Positions 7,624-15,412 are shown, numbered from the stretch's first letter. The stretch: DNA of 64,000 nt from Limnobaculum eriocheiris (GCF_021010575.1 NZ_JAJNAG010000018.1:1-64000); one strand, 5' to 3'. Numbers and translations are program-made. The notes: a model not told the origin generated them from the sequence alone.

Positions 7624-8781
7624 ATGCTGAATGATGCAAAGCTCCGGGCCTTAGCTCGCGGCCACGATAATACCAGCCCGAAAAAAATTGCGGATAGTAA
7701 TGGACTTGCTGCGCTTGTCAGACCAAACGGGCAAATCTCGTTCATATTCCGATTCAGGTTGAATGCCAAACAGCAAAATTTCACGCTGGGCCAATACCCT
7801 AATCTCAGCCTGAAGGCCGCGCGTGAACGGGCCACACAGTGCCGCAAATGGCTGGCTGATGGATTTGACCCACGTGTGCAGGCCCGAATTGAGAAGCAAG
7901 CCAACCGCGAGCAGCTCACCGTAAGACAAGCGGTTGATTTCTGGCTTACAGATAGTGAAACAGCGGCGGCAGATAGTTACCGGAAACAGTTCGAGAAGCA
8001 TATTTTCCCGCACCTGGGGGATCTGCCTATCGACCAACTCGACACAGCCGCATGGTTGAAAGTATTCAGCGATATTAAACGCGGAACTTATCACCGCGCA
8101 GCCCCGAATGCTGCCGCTTACGTTTTTGGCTTAACCAAAACAGCAATGAAGTACTGTCGGGCGCGTCAGATGGTCAAGACAACAGTCTTAAATGACCTCA
8201 GCGCCGGCGATGTTGGCGCTACGGTCAATAAGCGTGACCGGGTGCTTAAACAGAATGAGCTGAACGATGCAGTGGCGTGGTCGAATGACATCCGCAACCC
8301 ATTTTACTATCGGGCGCTGCTGAAGCTACTGATTACTTTCGGATGCCGTCTGTCTGAACTGCGGTTATCAACCATAAAAGAGTGGGATATGAGCGCGATG
8401 GTGTGGACAGCTCCCAAGCAGCACACAAAGACAGGTATAGAAATACAGCGCCCAATTCCTGCGGCACTGGCACCGGTACTGGCCTCACTCATCAATGACA
8501 GAAAAAGTGGCCTACTTTTAACCGAGAATAAAACAGTCGGCTCAGTGTCGAACTACATAATAGGCATCTCACGCAAGTTAGGCCACGACTCATGGACAGC
8601 CCACGATCTGCGTCGAACTTTCGCAACCTGTCTTGCTGATATGGGTGTGCATCATCACGTCATTGAGGCGTTGCTGGGCCACACTCTTCCAGGCGTTGCC
8701 GGTATTTATAACCGTAGCCATTTAATTAATGAGAAGCGCGAAGCGCTTGAACTCTGGATAAGTAGTGGAGTGAAGCTATGA
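7624..8781 (+). CDS. Tyrosine-type integrase (P4-like, DUF4102 N-terminus)
   Basis: Site-specific recombinase of 385 residues that would integrate and excise the element. The N-terminal 80 residues match the DUF4102 arm-binding domain of P4-type integrases (LGQYPNLSLKAARERA). A SAM-like core-binding domain follows. The catalytic domain shows the arginine in CRLSELRL, a lysine in QHTKTG, His-X-X-Arg in HDLRRTF, the second histidine in LLGHTL and the nucleophile tyrosine in AGIYNRS. All catalytic residues are present, so it looks functional. The ATG at 7624 is preceded by TTGAGGATTATAG. The next gene overlaps its stop by four bases. P4-type integrases often use tRNA genes, but none is seen here. 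Confidence 0.95.
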   Translation: MLNDAKLRALARGHDNTSPKKIADSNGLAALVRPNGQISFIFRFRLNAKQQNFTLGQYPNLSLKAARERATQCRKWLADGFDPRVQARIEKQANREQLTVRQAVDFWLTDSETAAADSYRKQFEKHIFPHLGDLPIDQLDTAAWLKVFSDIKRGTYHRAAPNAAAYVFGLTKTAMKYCRARQMVKTTVLNDLSAGDVGATVNKRDRVLKQNELNDAVAWSNDIRNPFYYRALLKLLITFGCRLSELRLSTIKEWDMSAMVWTAPKQHTKTGIEIQRPIPAALAPVLASLINDRKSGLLLTENKTVGSVSNYIIGISRKLGHDSWTAHDLRRTFATCLADMGVHHHVIEALLGHTLPGVAGIYNRSHLINEKREALELWISSGVKL

Positions 8782-9218
8782 AACTTTTTCGTAGGGAAGA
8801 AGATAAGACAGACCCATACTTCATCAAACGTGCCTTAGAGGCGTTTATCTTTTTGGTGGATTCGGGCGAGCCCATTCCAGATGAGTTATTGCATTTCATG
8901 GCTGACGGCGCTAAGCAAAAATTAAAAAACGGTACACCATGGCCTACGCATACTGGCAGACCAAAAATAGATGAGCATGTACTGGCTTTGGTTGCTGAAA
9001 TTGACGAAAAGTTTCCCAAAGAGCGCCATCAGATAGCCGCCAGCCTCGGCCTATCTCAAAGGCGGGTTAGTCAGCTAATTAAGGAAGCCGCCGAGGCTTC
9101 GAATACGTCTGCGGTAAAAACCCACTGCGCGATATACAAAGTCATGATTGGAGGCAAAACATGGACAGAGGCCCTGTCACTGCTTGAACAAGTACAAGAA
9201 TGGGCTAAGGGGAAATAA
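8778..9218 (+). CDS. Unknown protein with helix-turn-helix-like segment
   Basis: A 146-residue protein I do not recognise. Its start overlaps the integrase stop (ATGA), so it is probably co-translated with it. The central part (about residues 78-98: ERHQIAASLGLSQRRVSQLI) reads as a helix-turn-helix, suggesting DNA binding. The N-terminal third is charged and helical. In the context of an integrative element it may be a regulator or a recombination accessory factor; this is inference from position and the HTH-like pattern only. Confidence 0.7.
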   Translation: MKLFRREEDKTDPYFIKRALEAFIFLVDSGEPIPDELLHFMADGAKQKLKNGTPWPTHTGRPKIDEHVLALVAEIDEKFPKERHQIAASLGLSQRRVSQLIKEAAEASNTSAVKTHCAIYKVMIGGKTWTEALSLLEQVQEWAKGK

Positions 9219-9305
9219 ACTATTTTTCGTTTTCTTCCACATTCAACATCCAACATCGCGATGATAGTCGTGCCACAAGGGCAAAATACAAATGAGGATA
9301 TATAA

Positions 9306-9491
9306 ATGGAAAGACTTATAAGCATTCCACAGTTAGCTAAATTACTTAACCGCCACCGTACGCGTATCTATGTCTACCAAAAAACCGGGTACCTGCCTCC
9401 CGCAATCATGAGAAACGGAAGAACCATTGGCTGGCGCGAGTCGGATATTACTCGATGGATGGAAGAGAATAAAGATGCGCAAAACAGATAA
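9306..9491 (+). CDS. AlpA-like transcriptional regulator/excisionase
   Basis: A 61-residue winged-helix/MerR-like HTH protein of the AlpA type. It shows the family layout: LISIPQLAKLLNRHRTRIYVY (recognition segment), then a PPAIMRNGRTIGWRESDI wing, then a short acidic tail. In P4-like elements AlpA activates integrase and excision functions. Its ATG directly follows the stop of a tiny frame (9261-9305, 14 residues), so translational coupling is possible; whether the tiny frame is made is unknown. The ribosome region is AATGAGGATATATAA. Confidence 0.85.
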   Translation: MERLISIPQLAKLLNRHRTRIYVYQKTGYLPPAIMRNGRTIGWRESDITRWMEENKDAQNR

Positions 9492-9589
9492 AGAAAACGC
9501 CCAGACCTTTCGGAGCTGAGCGCTTCGCAACCTTAAACAACCGGCCTGCAACGTGTACCAGACGGCGCAGGCCTTAACCAGGACACTAT

Positions 9590-12058
9590 ATGTCAACTGA
9601 TGGCGTAATTATGGCAACTGATGCCAACAATAGCAAAGTATTATTCAAACTGAAGGCAAAGAACAACAGCACGGAACCAAACACATGGCTTCGACGTACT
9701 GTGCGTATGCTGGAGCGCAGCGGCTACGCCGCTATACCTTGCCTAGCCAATGGCGCCACTGCGTCATATGGCGAGGGGCAGACATACCCACGCAATCACT
9801 CAGTCTGGCTGGGGCGCAATGTTAAAAGCGATGTCGTAGCTTTCAGGCTTGATGATGTAATTCTCCTGGATTACGACGGTAACAAAGCCCCACAGGGCGA
9901 GATTATCAGCATCCGTGAACTGACAGATTTACTTGGCCTGTCTGACCTGATGCAGTTTTGCACACAGAAGAATGATGACGGTGATTCACTCCATTTTCTG
10001 TTTCGCTGGCCTCAAGGGGTTGACCGTAGTCTGTATAAAGCAGCCAACAACGGCAAGTGGCAGAAACATATCGATATTAAGACCGGTAACCAACTCTGCT
10101 ATCTAAAACGTGGGAAACAGATTGTCGAGGGTGCCTTACCCTACATTGACGACTTGCCTGAAGCACCGCCAGCGCTGATGGAGACCCTACATAAGGCAAA
10201 CATTGTTCAGCCTGAAAAGCCCCTCTCCGCCAGTGGTACAGATAGTGACATTGAATGGCTTAATCGTACAGCACCTGAATGGGAAGCTTTGTTTTTTGAA
10301 TACGGCTTTGAAAAGCAGGGTAATAAATGGCTTCACCCGGAAAGCACCACCGGCAATCCGGGCATATCAATCAACAAGGACGGGCGCTACATTTCCTCTC
10401 ACGGGAGCGATCCGCTTTGCGATGGGCACAGTCATGATAAATTCGACTTTATAGCCCAATATCAATATGAGGGCGACAAGTCACAGCTCCTTAGTGATAT
10501 TCGCCAAAATCGTCAGGCTTGTCTTGACGAAGATTTAGCTGATGAACAGGAATGGACATCACCAAAAGAATTGAAGAGCAAACTGGTGCCGGTTGCCCCG
10601 TTCGATGCCAGTCTATTGCCTACTGCCGTACGCGCCTATGTTATGGATTACGCGGCCCGCATGGATAACGCAGCGCCTGACTATGCGGCAATATCGGTAA
10701 TGATTGCGGCCGGTGCAGTTATTGGCGGTGCGGCTCAAATACAACCCAAACGGAATGATACAGGCTGGAAACTGGTTCCTAACCTGTGGGGAAGTGCCAT
10801 CGGCTACCCTTCTGCAATGAAAACACCCAGCCTCAAATGTGGACTCGATTTGCTGGCGCATTCGCAGAAGGTTCTTGACCGTGACTTTATGCGACGCCAG
10901 AGCCGTTATGAGGCTGAAAAGACTATTCATGGGGCAAGACGGGCCGATATTGAAACCAGAATCGAAGCGGCGACACAAGCCGCTAATAGCGCGTTATCCG
11001 CCGGTGAAGATGAAGATTACGAGGCTGCCGTGTCTGAGCTAATGCGCCTCCAGGAAAGTCTGAAAGCCGAACCAGATGAACCTAAATCGCGGGAATTGAT
11101 GGTCAATGACGCCACAGTTGAATCACTGGCAATCATGGCGAACAATAATCCCATGGGAATTATGGTATTCCGTGATGAGCTGAGCGGTTGGCTCGCCAGT
11201 CTGGACAGTCCACAGCGCCCTAACGACCGTGCATTTTATCTGGAAGGGTTCTCCTGCGGTTCGTATAAACAATCCCGGGTAAGCCGTGCCCCCCTCAAAA
11301 TTGATAGGCTGATTGTCAGTCTACTTGGCGGGATTCAACCGGGCAAACTAGCACCTATTTTGGCCGCTCGCGCTTCAGGCGATGGCGATGATGGTCTTCT
11401 TGAACGCATTATCCAAATGTCAGTATTCCCTGACCTATCTGGGGAATATAGGGATACAGCTCCCGACTTAGCGGCAGAGAGCCGAGCTAAGTCCGTTTTC
11501 GAAACATTAGCCGGAATTGATACTGCTGCCGTGTATACCTTTAGCGAGGATGCCCAGAAAATATGGGATGAATGGGCCGCTGGTCATAAGAAGCGCGAGC
11601 AATCGGCATCGGCAGACTGGCAGGGTATACTCGGTAAATATCCGGCACTATGCGCAAAAATCGCTTTGGTTCACCACATACTGACCGAAGCAGACGGCAT
11701 TGATTATGAAAATGAAGCATTTAGCCCTGCAATGAAGGTTTCCACCGATTCCCTATGCTGCGCTCTTCGCTGGATGCATTACCTTGAGAGCCACGCAACG
11801 AGAATTACCACTTACTTCCGTGCTGAAAAGGAAATGATTCCGGCAATCACCCTAAGGGATCGGCTTTCGCAACTTAGCCCATCTTTTACTCGTAATTCGT
11901 TAGGGCAAAAAGACTGGCAACACCTGAAGAGCAAAGATGGTCGTGAGTCTGCAATTGAGCAACTGATTAAGACAGGTCATATCCGCGAAGTCATAACCCC
12001 GCCTAAGAATGGAACAGGTCGCCCCTCAGTATCCTTCCTCGTAAACCCACTAATTTAG
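9590..12058 (+). CDS. Primase-like/DUF3987 replication protein
   Basis: An 822-residue protein. The first 200 residues look like a primase-polymerase-type domain (VVAFRLDDVILLDYDGNKA, with metal-ligand-like acids, and a later KHIDIKTG block). Residues about 330-800 match the DUF3987 family common in phage satellites and prophages, including YAAISVMIAAGAVIGG, GIMVFRDELSGWLAS and LLGGIQPGKLA; this part probably contains a divergent helicase-like ATPase. It would start or drive replication of the excised element. An in-frame ATG seven codons downstream is an alternative start. A GGCCTGC/GCAGGCC inverted repeat lies just upstream (9541-9570). A terminator-like hairpin follows at 12064. Confidence 0.8.
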   Translation: MSTDGVIMATDANNSKVLFKLKAKNNSTEPNTWLRRTVRMLERSGYAAIPCLANGATASYGEGQTYPRNHSVWLGRNVKSDVVAFRLDDVILLDYDGNKAPQGEIISIRELTDLLGLSDLMQFCTQKNDDGDSLHFLFRWPQGVDRSLYKAANNGKWQKHIDIKTGNQLCYLKRGKQIVEGALPYIDDLPEAPPALMETLHKANIVQPEKPLSASGTDSDIEWLNRTAPEWEALFFEYGFEKQGNKWLHPESTTGNPGISINKDGRYISSHGSDPLCDGHSHDKFDFIAQYQYEGDKSQLLSDIRQNRQACLDEDLADEQEWTSPKELKSKLVPVAPFDASLLPTAVRAYVMDYAARMDNAAPDYAAISVMIAAGAVIGGAAQIQPKRNDTGWKLVPNLWGSAIGYPSAMKTPSLKCGLDLLAHSQKVLDRDFMRRQSRYEAEKTIHGARRADIETRIEAATQAANSALSAGEDEDYEAAVSELMRLQESLKAEPDEPKSRELMVNDATVESLAIMANNNPMGIMVFRDELSGWLASLDSPQRPNDRAFYLEGFSCGSYKQSRVSRAPLKIDRLIVSLLGGIQPGKLAPILAARASGDGDDGLLERIIQMSVFPDLSGEYRDTAPDLAAESRAKSVFETLAGIDTAAVYTFSEDAQKIWDEWAAGHKKREQSASADWQGILGKYPALCAKIALVHHILTEADGIDYENEAFSPAMKVSTDSLCCALRWMHYLESHATRITTYFRAEKEMIPAITLRDRLSQLSPSFTRNSLGQKDWQHLKSKDGRESAIEQLIKTGHIREVITPPKNGTGRPSVSFLVNPLI

Positions 12059-12063
12059 TCAAA

Positions 12064-12084
12064 TCGCCCTCGCAACGAGGGCGA
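12064..12084 (+). terminator. Hairpin after the primase gene
   Basis: TCGCCCTCG-caa-CGAGGGCGA, a perfect 9-bp GC-rich stem five bases after the stop. The T-tract after it is poor (CATAATTTAAC). The following 12085-12299 is AT-rich, with no gene; it could hold the promoter of the small-gene cluster or an origin, but no iterons are evident. Confidence 0.65.
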
Positions 12085-12299
12085 CATAATTTAACATTAT
12101 TCTACTATTTTAATTAAATTTGAATTATAGCAATTAGTTAAACTCAATCATAAAAATCAATGCGCACAAAGCGCCCACAAACAAACCCACTTTGTATTTT
12201 TACGTCGTGGTGTAACGCGAGTTATTGTGCACATATTGAGCACACTTACGCCCTCCGCTATCGTCACTTTTAATTACTTGAACATTCAAAAGGTGACAT

Positions 12300-12575
12300 A
12301 TGGCAAACGGACACGGTGGAGCAAGAGCTGGAGCAGGGAGAAAGCGCGCCCCTCTACCGAAACAACTCACTGACAATGCGTTAAAGCACCTGGCTAAGTT
12401 AGTTGAAGAAGGAGACATTCAGGCGGTGAAAATGGTTATAGACAGAAGTTTTCCTGCTCTGAAGTCCATCACTCCAACAGGGACGCTGGATGCTGAATTG
12501 CTCAAGCTGAAAATCAAAGAGCTTTCAGAGTTCGAGGAACGCTTAGCAGCACTTGAGGCGAGCAATGGCAGGTAA
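12300..12575 (+). CDS. Small basic-N-terminus protein, terminase-small-subunit-like
   Basis: A 91-residue protein. The N-terminus HGGARAGAGRKRAPLP is of the kind found at the start of many phage small terminase subunits and related DNA-packaging or DNA-binding proteins. The rest is helical with an acidic heptad-like C-terminus (LKIKELSEFEERLAALEAS). It is much shorter than a full TerS. If it is terminase-like, the element could redirect helper-phage packaging, as some satellites do; this is inference from one short motif. Ribosome site AAAAGGTGACAT. Its end overlaps the next gene by 11 bases. Confidence 0.6.
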   Translation: MANGHGGARAGAGRKRAPLPKQLTDNALKHLAKLVEEGDIQAVKMVIDRSFPALKSITPTGTLDAELLKLKIKELSEFEERLAALEASNGR

Positions 12576-12813
12576 CAACAGGCTTGCCCGTCTGCGTTGG
12601 CTTGAGAGGGCTTATGCACCGCATATCCTGGCTAATTTCCGCTTGGTTACTCACATCACTGTCGAGCAAACAGACCCGCTTTGCGGAAGCTACAAACACA
12701 ATGCATTGCCTGACAGCCCTATTACCGAGTTAGTCATTTATACGGCTACACGCGAAGCCTACCGGGCGAAGGTTAAACATTTTGAGCAGCATTACACCTT
12801 ACTGGAGGGCTAG
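12565..12813 (+). CDS. Unknown 82-residue protein
   Basis: Unrecognised. The ATG at 12565 overlaps the preceding gene's last codons by 11 bases, so it is probably translationally coupled; a TTG four codons earlier is less likely. The N-terminus is basic (NRLARLRWLERAYAP) and helical, followed by mixed beta-type sequence. Position in a tight run of small same-strand genes suggests a shared element function. Confidence 0.6.
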   Translation: MAGNNRLARLRWLERAYAPHILANFRLVTHITVEQTDPLCGSYKHNALPDSPITELVIYTATREAYRAKVKHFEQHYTLLEG

Positions 12814-12816
12814 CTC

Positions 12817-13044
12817 TTGCCAACACTGAAAGAAAGGCTGACCCGGCTTGAGGCAAAGACAACCGCAACCACACCTATCGATATTGAATTTCATATCGTT
12901 TCTGTCGTAACCAGTGAGGATGAAAGGCGAGGAACTTGGTACCGCAACACCGAATATTTACCTTATCCATGCACCACATTTTACGCGGCCTCTGTAGCCG
13001 AATTCGAAGCCCTTCGCGATCAACACGCACCGGGCCTGTTTTAA
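12817..13044 (+). CDS. Unknown 75-residue protein with TTG start
   Basis: Unrecognised. It starts three bases after the preceding stop. TTG at 12817 is preceded by GGAGGGCTAGCTC, a good ribosome site at the right distance, and no ATG is available in frame nearby. The N-terminus (TLKERLTRLEAKT) is a short coiled-coil-like helix, followed by beta-rich sequence with three aromatic clusters. The start codon choice is an inference from spacing. Confidence 0.55.
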   Translation: MPTLKERLTRLEAKTTATTPIDIEFHIVSVVTSEDERRGTWYRNTEYLPYPCTTFYAASVAEFEALRDQHAPGLF

Positions 13045-13066
13045 AATACACATTAGGAATCATCTC

Positions 13067-13762
13067 ATGAACTACACGTCAAATATGCTAAAAGGTTTCG
13101 GTACCTCCTCCCATATTCAGAATATGCACTATCGCGCAGCGCTAAAGGTGAATGACGCAATCGAAACGCATAAAGCATTGCTGGCCGACCGCACCCGCAC
13201 CAAATCGGAGAAAGCGCCAATGTTGGCCAAACTGCAAAAGAAATTGGAAGCAGAGGCCCAGCGCGACATCCAGAATATTCTTAACAACCTCAACGCACGC
13301 GCAGATGAGCTGGATAAAAAAGAAGCAGAAATTTTATCTTCAATGAGCATGGCCGATGCCCTTTCTCTCACTTCGGCAATGAAAGGCATGGACGCCGGTG
13401 AAATGATTGCCGCCACGCGAGAATCGAAAGAGCTTGCCTTAGCAATGGCCATTGTACCTAGCGCATTATCTGGTTTTAGCAAAGACCAGGCGTTTAAGAC
13501 GTTAATCGACGCCCACTATCCTGATATTAAAGCGGCAACTGATGAGATGGCCTCCGACTTCAGAGCGTATGAATCCTTACGTAATAACGTTGAAAACACC
13601 ACCCGAGAAATTGGCTACGATGTGGATTTGAAAGCACTGGAGAGCCGTTTTGACGAGAATAAGCTCGAAGTATCCCCAGCGCCAAAAACAATGGCAGAGC
13701 AAAATGCCGAACTGGCCCGTCTTGAACGCTCCTCCGGCATCGAACCATCCGTAAGCGAGTAA
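13067..13762 (+). CDS. Unknown coiled-coil protein
   Basis: A 231-residue protein with no recognised family. Residues about 25-90 (KVNDAIETHKALLAD to LNARADELDKKEAEIL) are strongly helical and charged, compatible with a long coiled coil. A more ordered Ala/Met-rich helical middle and an acidic tail follow. There is no signal peptide or membrane segment, so it is cytosolic. It follows the small-gene run with a 22-bp gap and an AGGAATCATCTC ribosome site, and ends before a terminator-like hairpin. A scaffold-like or remodelling role would be guesswork. Confidence 0.65.
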   Translation: MNYTSNMLKGFGTSSHIQNMHYRAALKVNDAIETHKALLADRTRTKSEKAPMLAKLQKKLEAEAQRDIQNILNNLNARADELDKKEAEILSSMSMADALSLTSAMKGMDAGEMIAATRESKELALAMAIVPSALSGFSKDQAFKTLIDAHYPDIKAATDEMASDFRAYESLRNNVENTTREIGYDVDLKALESRFDENKLEVSPAPKTMAEQNAELARLERSSGIEPSVSE

Positions 13763-13772
13763 CCAACCCAAC

Positions 13773-13794
13773 AAGGCCTGACCAGCCAGGCCTT
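13773..13794 (+). terminator. Hairpin after the coiled-coil gene
   Basis: AAGGCCTG-accagc-CAGGCCTT, 8-bp stem, followed by TAATTAATTA. It may be a weak terminator or attenuator ahead of the next gene, whose ribosome site (AGGAGA) lies 15 bases further on. Confidence 0.5.
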
Positions 13795-13815
13795 TAATTA
13801 ATTAGGAGACAGAAT

Positions 13816-14055
13816 ATGTTAGATTACAGCGTAACCATTACCCTCACAGAAGAACAGGCCCGCACAGTTGAGTGGCTGCTGAATCATCATATTAAGGCGC
13901 AGGACGGGCTAACAGACGCTTTCTTTGACGGTATATATGAAACTAAAGGCTTAGAACGCCGTGCAATGAGGGAGATAGAAGAAGCTTCCAACGGTATCAC
14001 TAAAGACTGTATTCAAGTTCTGAAGGCGATTAGCGTTGCTCGTTTCTGGGAATAA
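13816..14055 (+). CDS. Unknown small acidic protein
   Basis: A 79-residue protein with a good ribosome site (TTAGGAGACAGAAT). The sequence starts with a beta-type segment (DYSVTITLTEEQARTVEWLL) and continues helical. No family recognised. It is the last plus-strand gene of the element and is followed by a clear hairpin. Similar small orphan proteins are common in phage satellites; no function can be assigned. Confidence 0.6.
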   Translation: MLDYSVTITLTEEQARTVEWLLNHHIKAQDGLTDAFFDGIYETKGLERRAMREIEEASNGITKDCIQVLKAISVARFWE

Positions 14056-14068
14056 ACCTGCCCCCGAC

Positions 14069-14090
14069 AGCCCGGTAAACCGGGCTATTT
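14069..14090 (+). terminator. Terminator closing the plus-strand genes of the element
   Basis: AGCCCGG-taaa-CCGGGCT followed by ATTTG; 7-bp stem just after the 79-residue gene. It separates the plus-strand genes from two convergent minus-strand genes. Confidence 0.7.
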
Positions 14091-14134
14091 GTATCAATTG
14101 ACGCAACAGGTAAATGACTTATATTTCTTAATTG

Positions 14135-14473
14135 CTATTTCTTATTATAAGTATCGAACCCCAACTGAAATGAAATAGCAGCCAAATCCAGCGCCTCCTT
14201 ATTTTCTCTGGGAATTTTATCAGCTATTTCATTTCGATATTTAAGATTAGCAATAATGGCATCATTTATGTTCTCACCTTTAGCTGCGGCCTCACTCCCA
14301 ATCTCGCACATAGAGACAAGCTGTTTTGTCACCGGACGGAAATCATAAGCAGCGCCAGGAGTAATCATAGCAGCTCGTATCAATGACGAAGCGATAGCTT
14401 CACATCGCCCAGCAGCCTCCACTGAACCAATATACATACAGCTAACAATAACTAATGCAGTCATAATTCTCAT
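14135..14473 (-). CDS. Unknown small exported protein
   Basis: A 112-residue protein with a typical cleavable signal peptide (MRIMTALVIVSCMYIGSVEA, cleavage near residue 20-21). The mature part has two cysteines (CEAIASS and VSMCEIGS), which could form a disulfide in the periplasm, and is helical. It is unrelated to anything I recognise. It is opposite in strand to the replication genes and next to a lipoprotein gene, so the pair looks like cargo that alters the cell envelope of the host. That role is inference. Confidence 0.65.
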   Translation of the reverse strand: MRIMTALVIVSCMYIGSVEAAGRCEAIASSLIRAAMITPGAAYDFRPVTKQLVSMCEIGSEAAAKGENINDAIIANLKYRNEIADKIPRENKEALDLAAISFQLGFDTYNKK

Positions 14474-14535
14474 TCAAAACACCCCGAATCTAATTTCGTT
14501 ATTTAATGACGCGATATGCAATTCAAAACATTGAA

Positions 14536-15012
14536 TTAATATCGACTAGCTGTAGATATTACTTTATCAAGCAATTCGTTTTCTAACGTTCCATGTGAAA
14601 CACAGGTAAGGGTTATGTCCTGAGTAACAGACCCAGGCTTATATTCACCTTCTATATTCGCTTTAACAGTAACCAACCCCGCCTCGTAAATCACCCCGTA
14701 TGAAACTCTTGTTTTCGTTCTCTTATCTTTAAGGTAATCAAGGCCCATCGTTTTTCCACAATCTGCTTGCGCAGCTGAAAGGCGCAAATCTCGCGGTGCG
14801 GTAGAAACAAAGCCGGTCTTATCGTCATAGCTCGATATCTGGTAGCCGTCGGAGATAAGAGCTGATTTTGACGCTTTGATAATGGCGTCCTGAGAAAGAT
14901 TTGTTGCTCGGGATACAACGACGGGCTTCGTTACAGGAGCTTTATAGGTTCCTGCACATCCCGAAATCGCAGCAGTAACAGCAAGGGCGCAAATCAACTT
15001 CGCAGTGTTCAT
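14536..15012 (-). CDS. Unknown lipoprotein
   Basis: A 158-residue protein with a lipoprotein signal peptide: Lys near the start, hydrophobic stretch, and lipobox ISGC with the lipidated Cys at about residue 19. +2 is Ala, so outer-membrane targeting is expected. The mature part holds about 140 residues of mixed alpha/beta sequence with two further cysteines. The start at 15012 is preferred over 15084 because it places the signal peptide at the N-terminus with an AGAAGGGAATACTC ribosome region. It lies 62 bp upstream of the other exported protein on the same strand. Family unknown. Confidence 0.7.
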   Translation of the reverse strand: MNTAKLICALAVTAAISGCAGTYKAPVTKPVVVSRATNLSQDAIIKASKSALISDGYQISSYDDKTGFVSTAPRDLRLSAAQADCGKTMGLDYLKDKRTKTRVSYGVIYEAGLVTVKANIEGEYKPGSVTQDITLTCVSHGTLENELLDKVISTASRY

Positions 15013-15114
15013 AGAGTATTCCCTTCTAAGATTTTCATCCGAGATACTATATAGCCCGAGCCTGTCTGCGTAAACAGATATCACGACTTTTCCGACCGTT
15101 ACAAAAGACAGCTA

Positions 15115-15171
15115 CTTTCCACAGGTAAAACAGGTACACAGGTGGGGGTAACATATCAACCGCCTGTCTTT
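15115..15171 (-). repeat. Inverted end repeat of the element, right copy
   Basis: 38-bp block 15115-15152 is the reverse complement of 7568-7605 with three mismatches, and CGCCTGTCTTT at 15161-15171 is the exact reverse complement of 7535-7545. The spacer between the two blocks is 8 bp here and 22 bp at the left. Confidence 0.75.
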
Positions 15172-15249
15172 AATGGGTGATACATAAGCAAAAATGTAAC
15201 TAAATATTACATATATTTTTCCATTTTATAGACAGGCAGATTTTCATAT

Positions 15250-15269
15250 GTGGGTTTTACTGTGGGTTC
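15250..15269 (+). repeat. Paired GTGGGTT direct repeat, right end
   Basis: GTGGGTT, five bases, GTGGGTTC, in the same orientation and spacing as 7506-7525. Probably integrase-binding boxes. Confidence 0.6.
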
Positions 15270-15339
15270 AAACGTAATAACAGCTTAAAATAATACACAA
15301 AAAACCATATATATCAATAGATTATACATATATAAGAGC

Positions 15340-15352
15340 ATAAATATTATTT
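15340..15352 (+). repeat. Candidate attachment repeat, right copy
   Basis: ATAAATATTATTT, identical to 7363-7375. It ends just outside the tatD terminator, a typical safe insertion point. Confidence 0.35.
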
Positions 15353-15371
15353 TTTGAATGAAAAATAGCTA

Positions 15372-15398
15372 CCGGACAGCGCTTTAACCGTTATCCGG
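15372..15398 (-). terminator. Terminator of the mltG-tmk-holB-tatD operon
   Basis: On the minus strand CCGGATAACGG and CTGTCCGG form a stem with one wobble and one mismatch, followed by TAGCTATTTTTC. It lies 15 bp past the tatD stop. Confidence 0.55.
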
Positions 15399-15412
15399 CA
15401 ATCCTTTGTAAG

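Larger units (their letters stand above)
7363..15352 (+). mobile_element. About 8 kb integrative element (satellite- or island-like)
   Basis: A tyrosine integrase with its own end repeats opens a block of genes unrelated to the flanking conserved chromosome: integrase, HTH protein, AlpA-like regulator, primase/DUF3987 protein, six small unknown genes and two exported proteins on the opposite strand. No capsid, tail, portal, lysis or conjugation gene is recognisable. The borders proposed are a 13-bp direct repeat ATAAATATTATTT (7363-7375 and 15340-15352); this is AT-rich and could be chance, so borders are uncertain to about 150 bp. The right border falls just beyond the tatD terminator. No tRNA gene is present at either end. 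Confidence 0.7.
15013..15412. other. Right end of the element and its junction with tatD
   Basis: 400 bp with no gene. It holds the inverted end repeat (15115-15171), the GTGGGTT pair (15250-15269), the candidate att repeat (15340-15352) and the tatD terminator. It is strongly AT-rich from 15180 to 15360. Confidence 0.7.

Noticed and set aside
12085-12299. Replication origin of the element in the AT-rich gap after the primase gene
   Set aside because: The region is AT-rich and next to the primase, but no iterons or primase-box repeats are visible, so it is not called.
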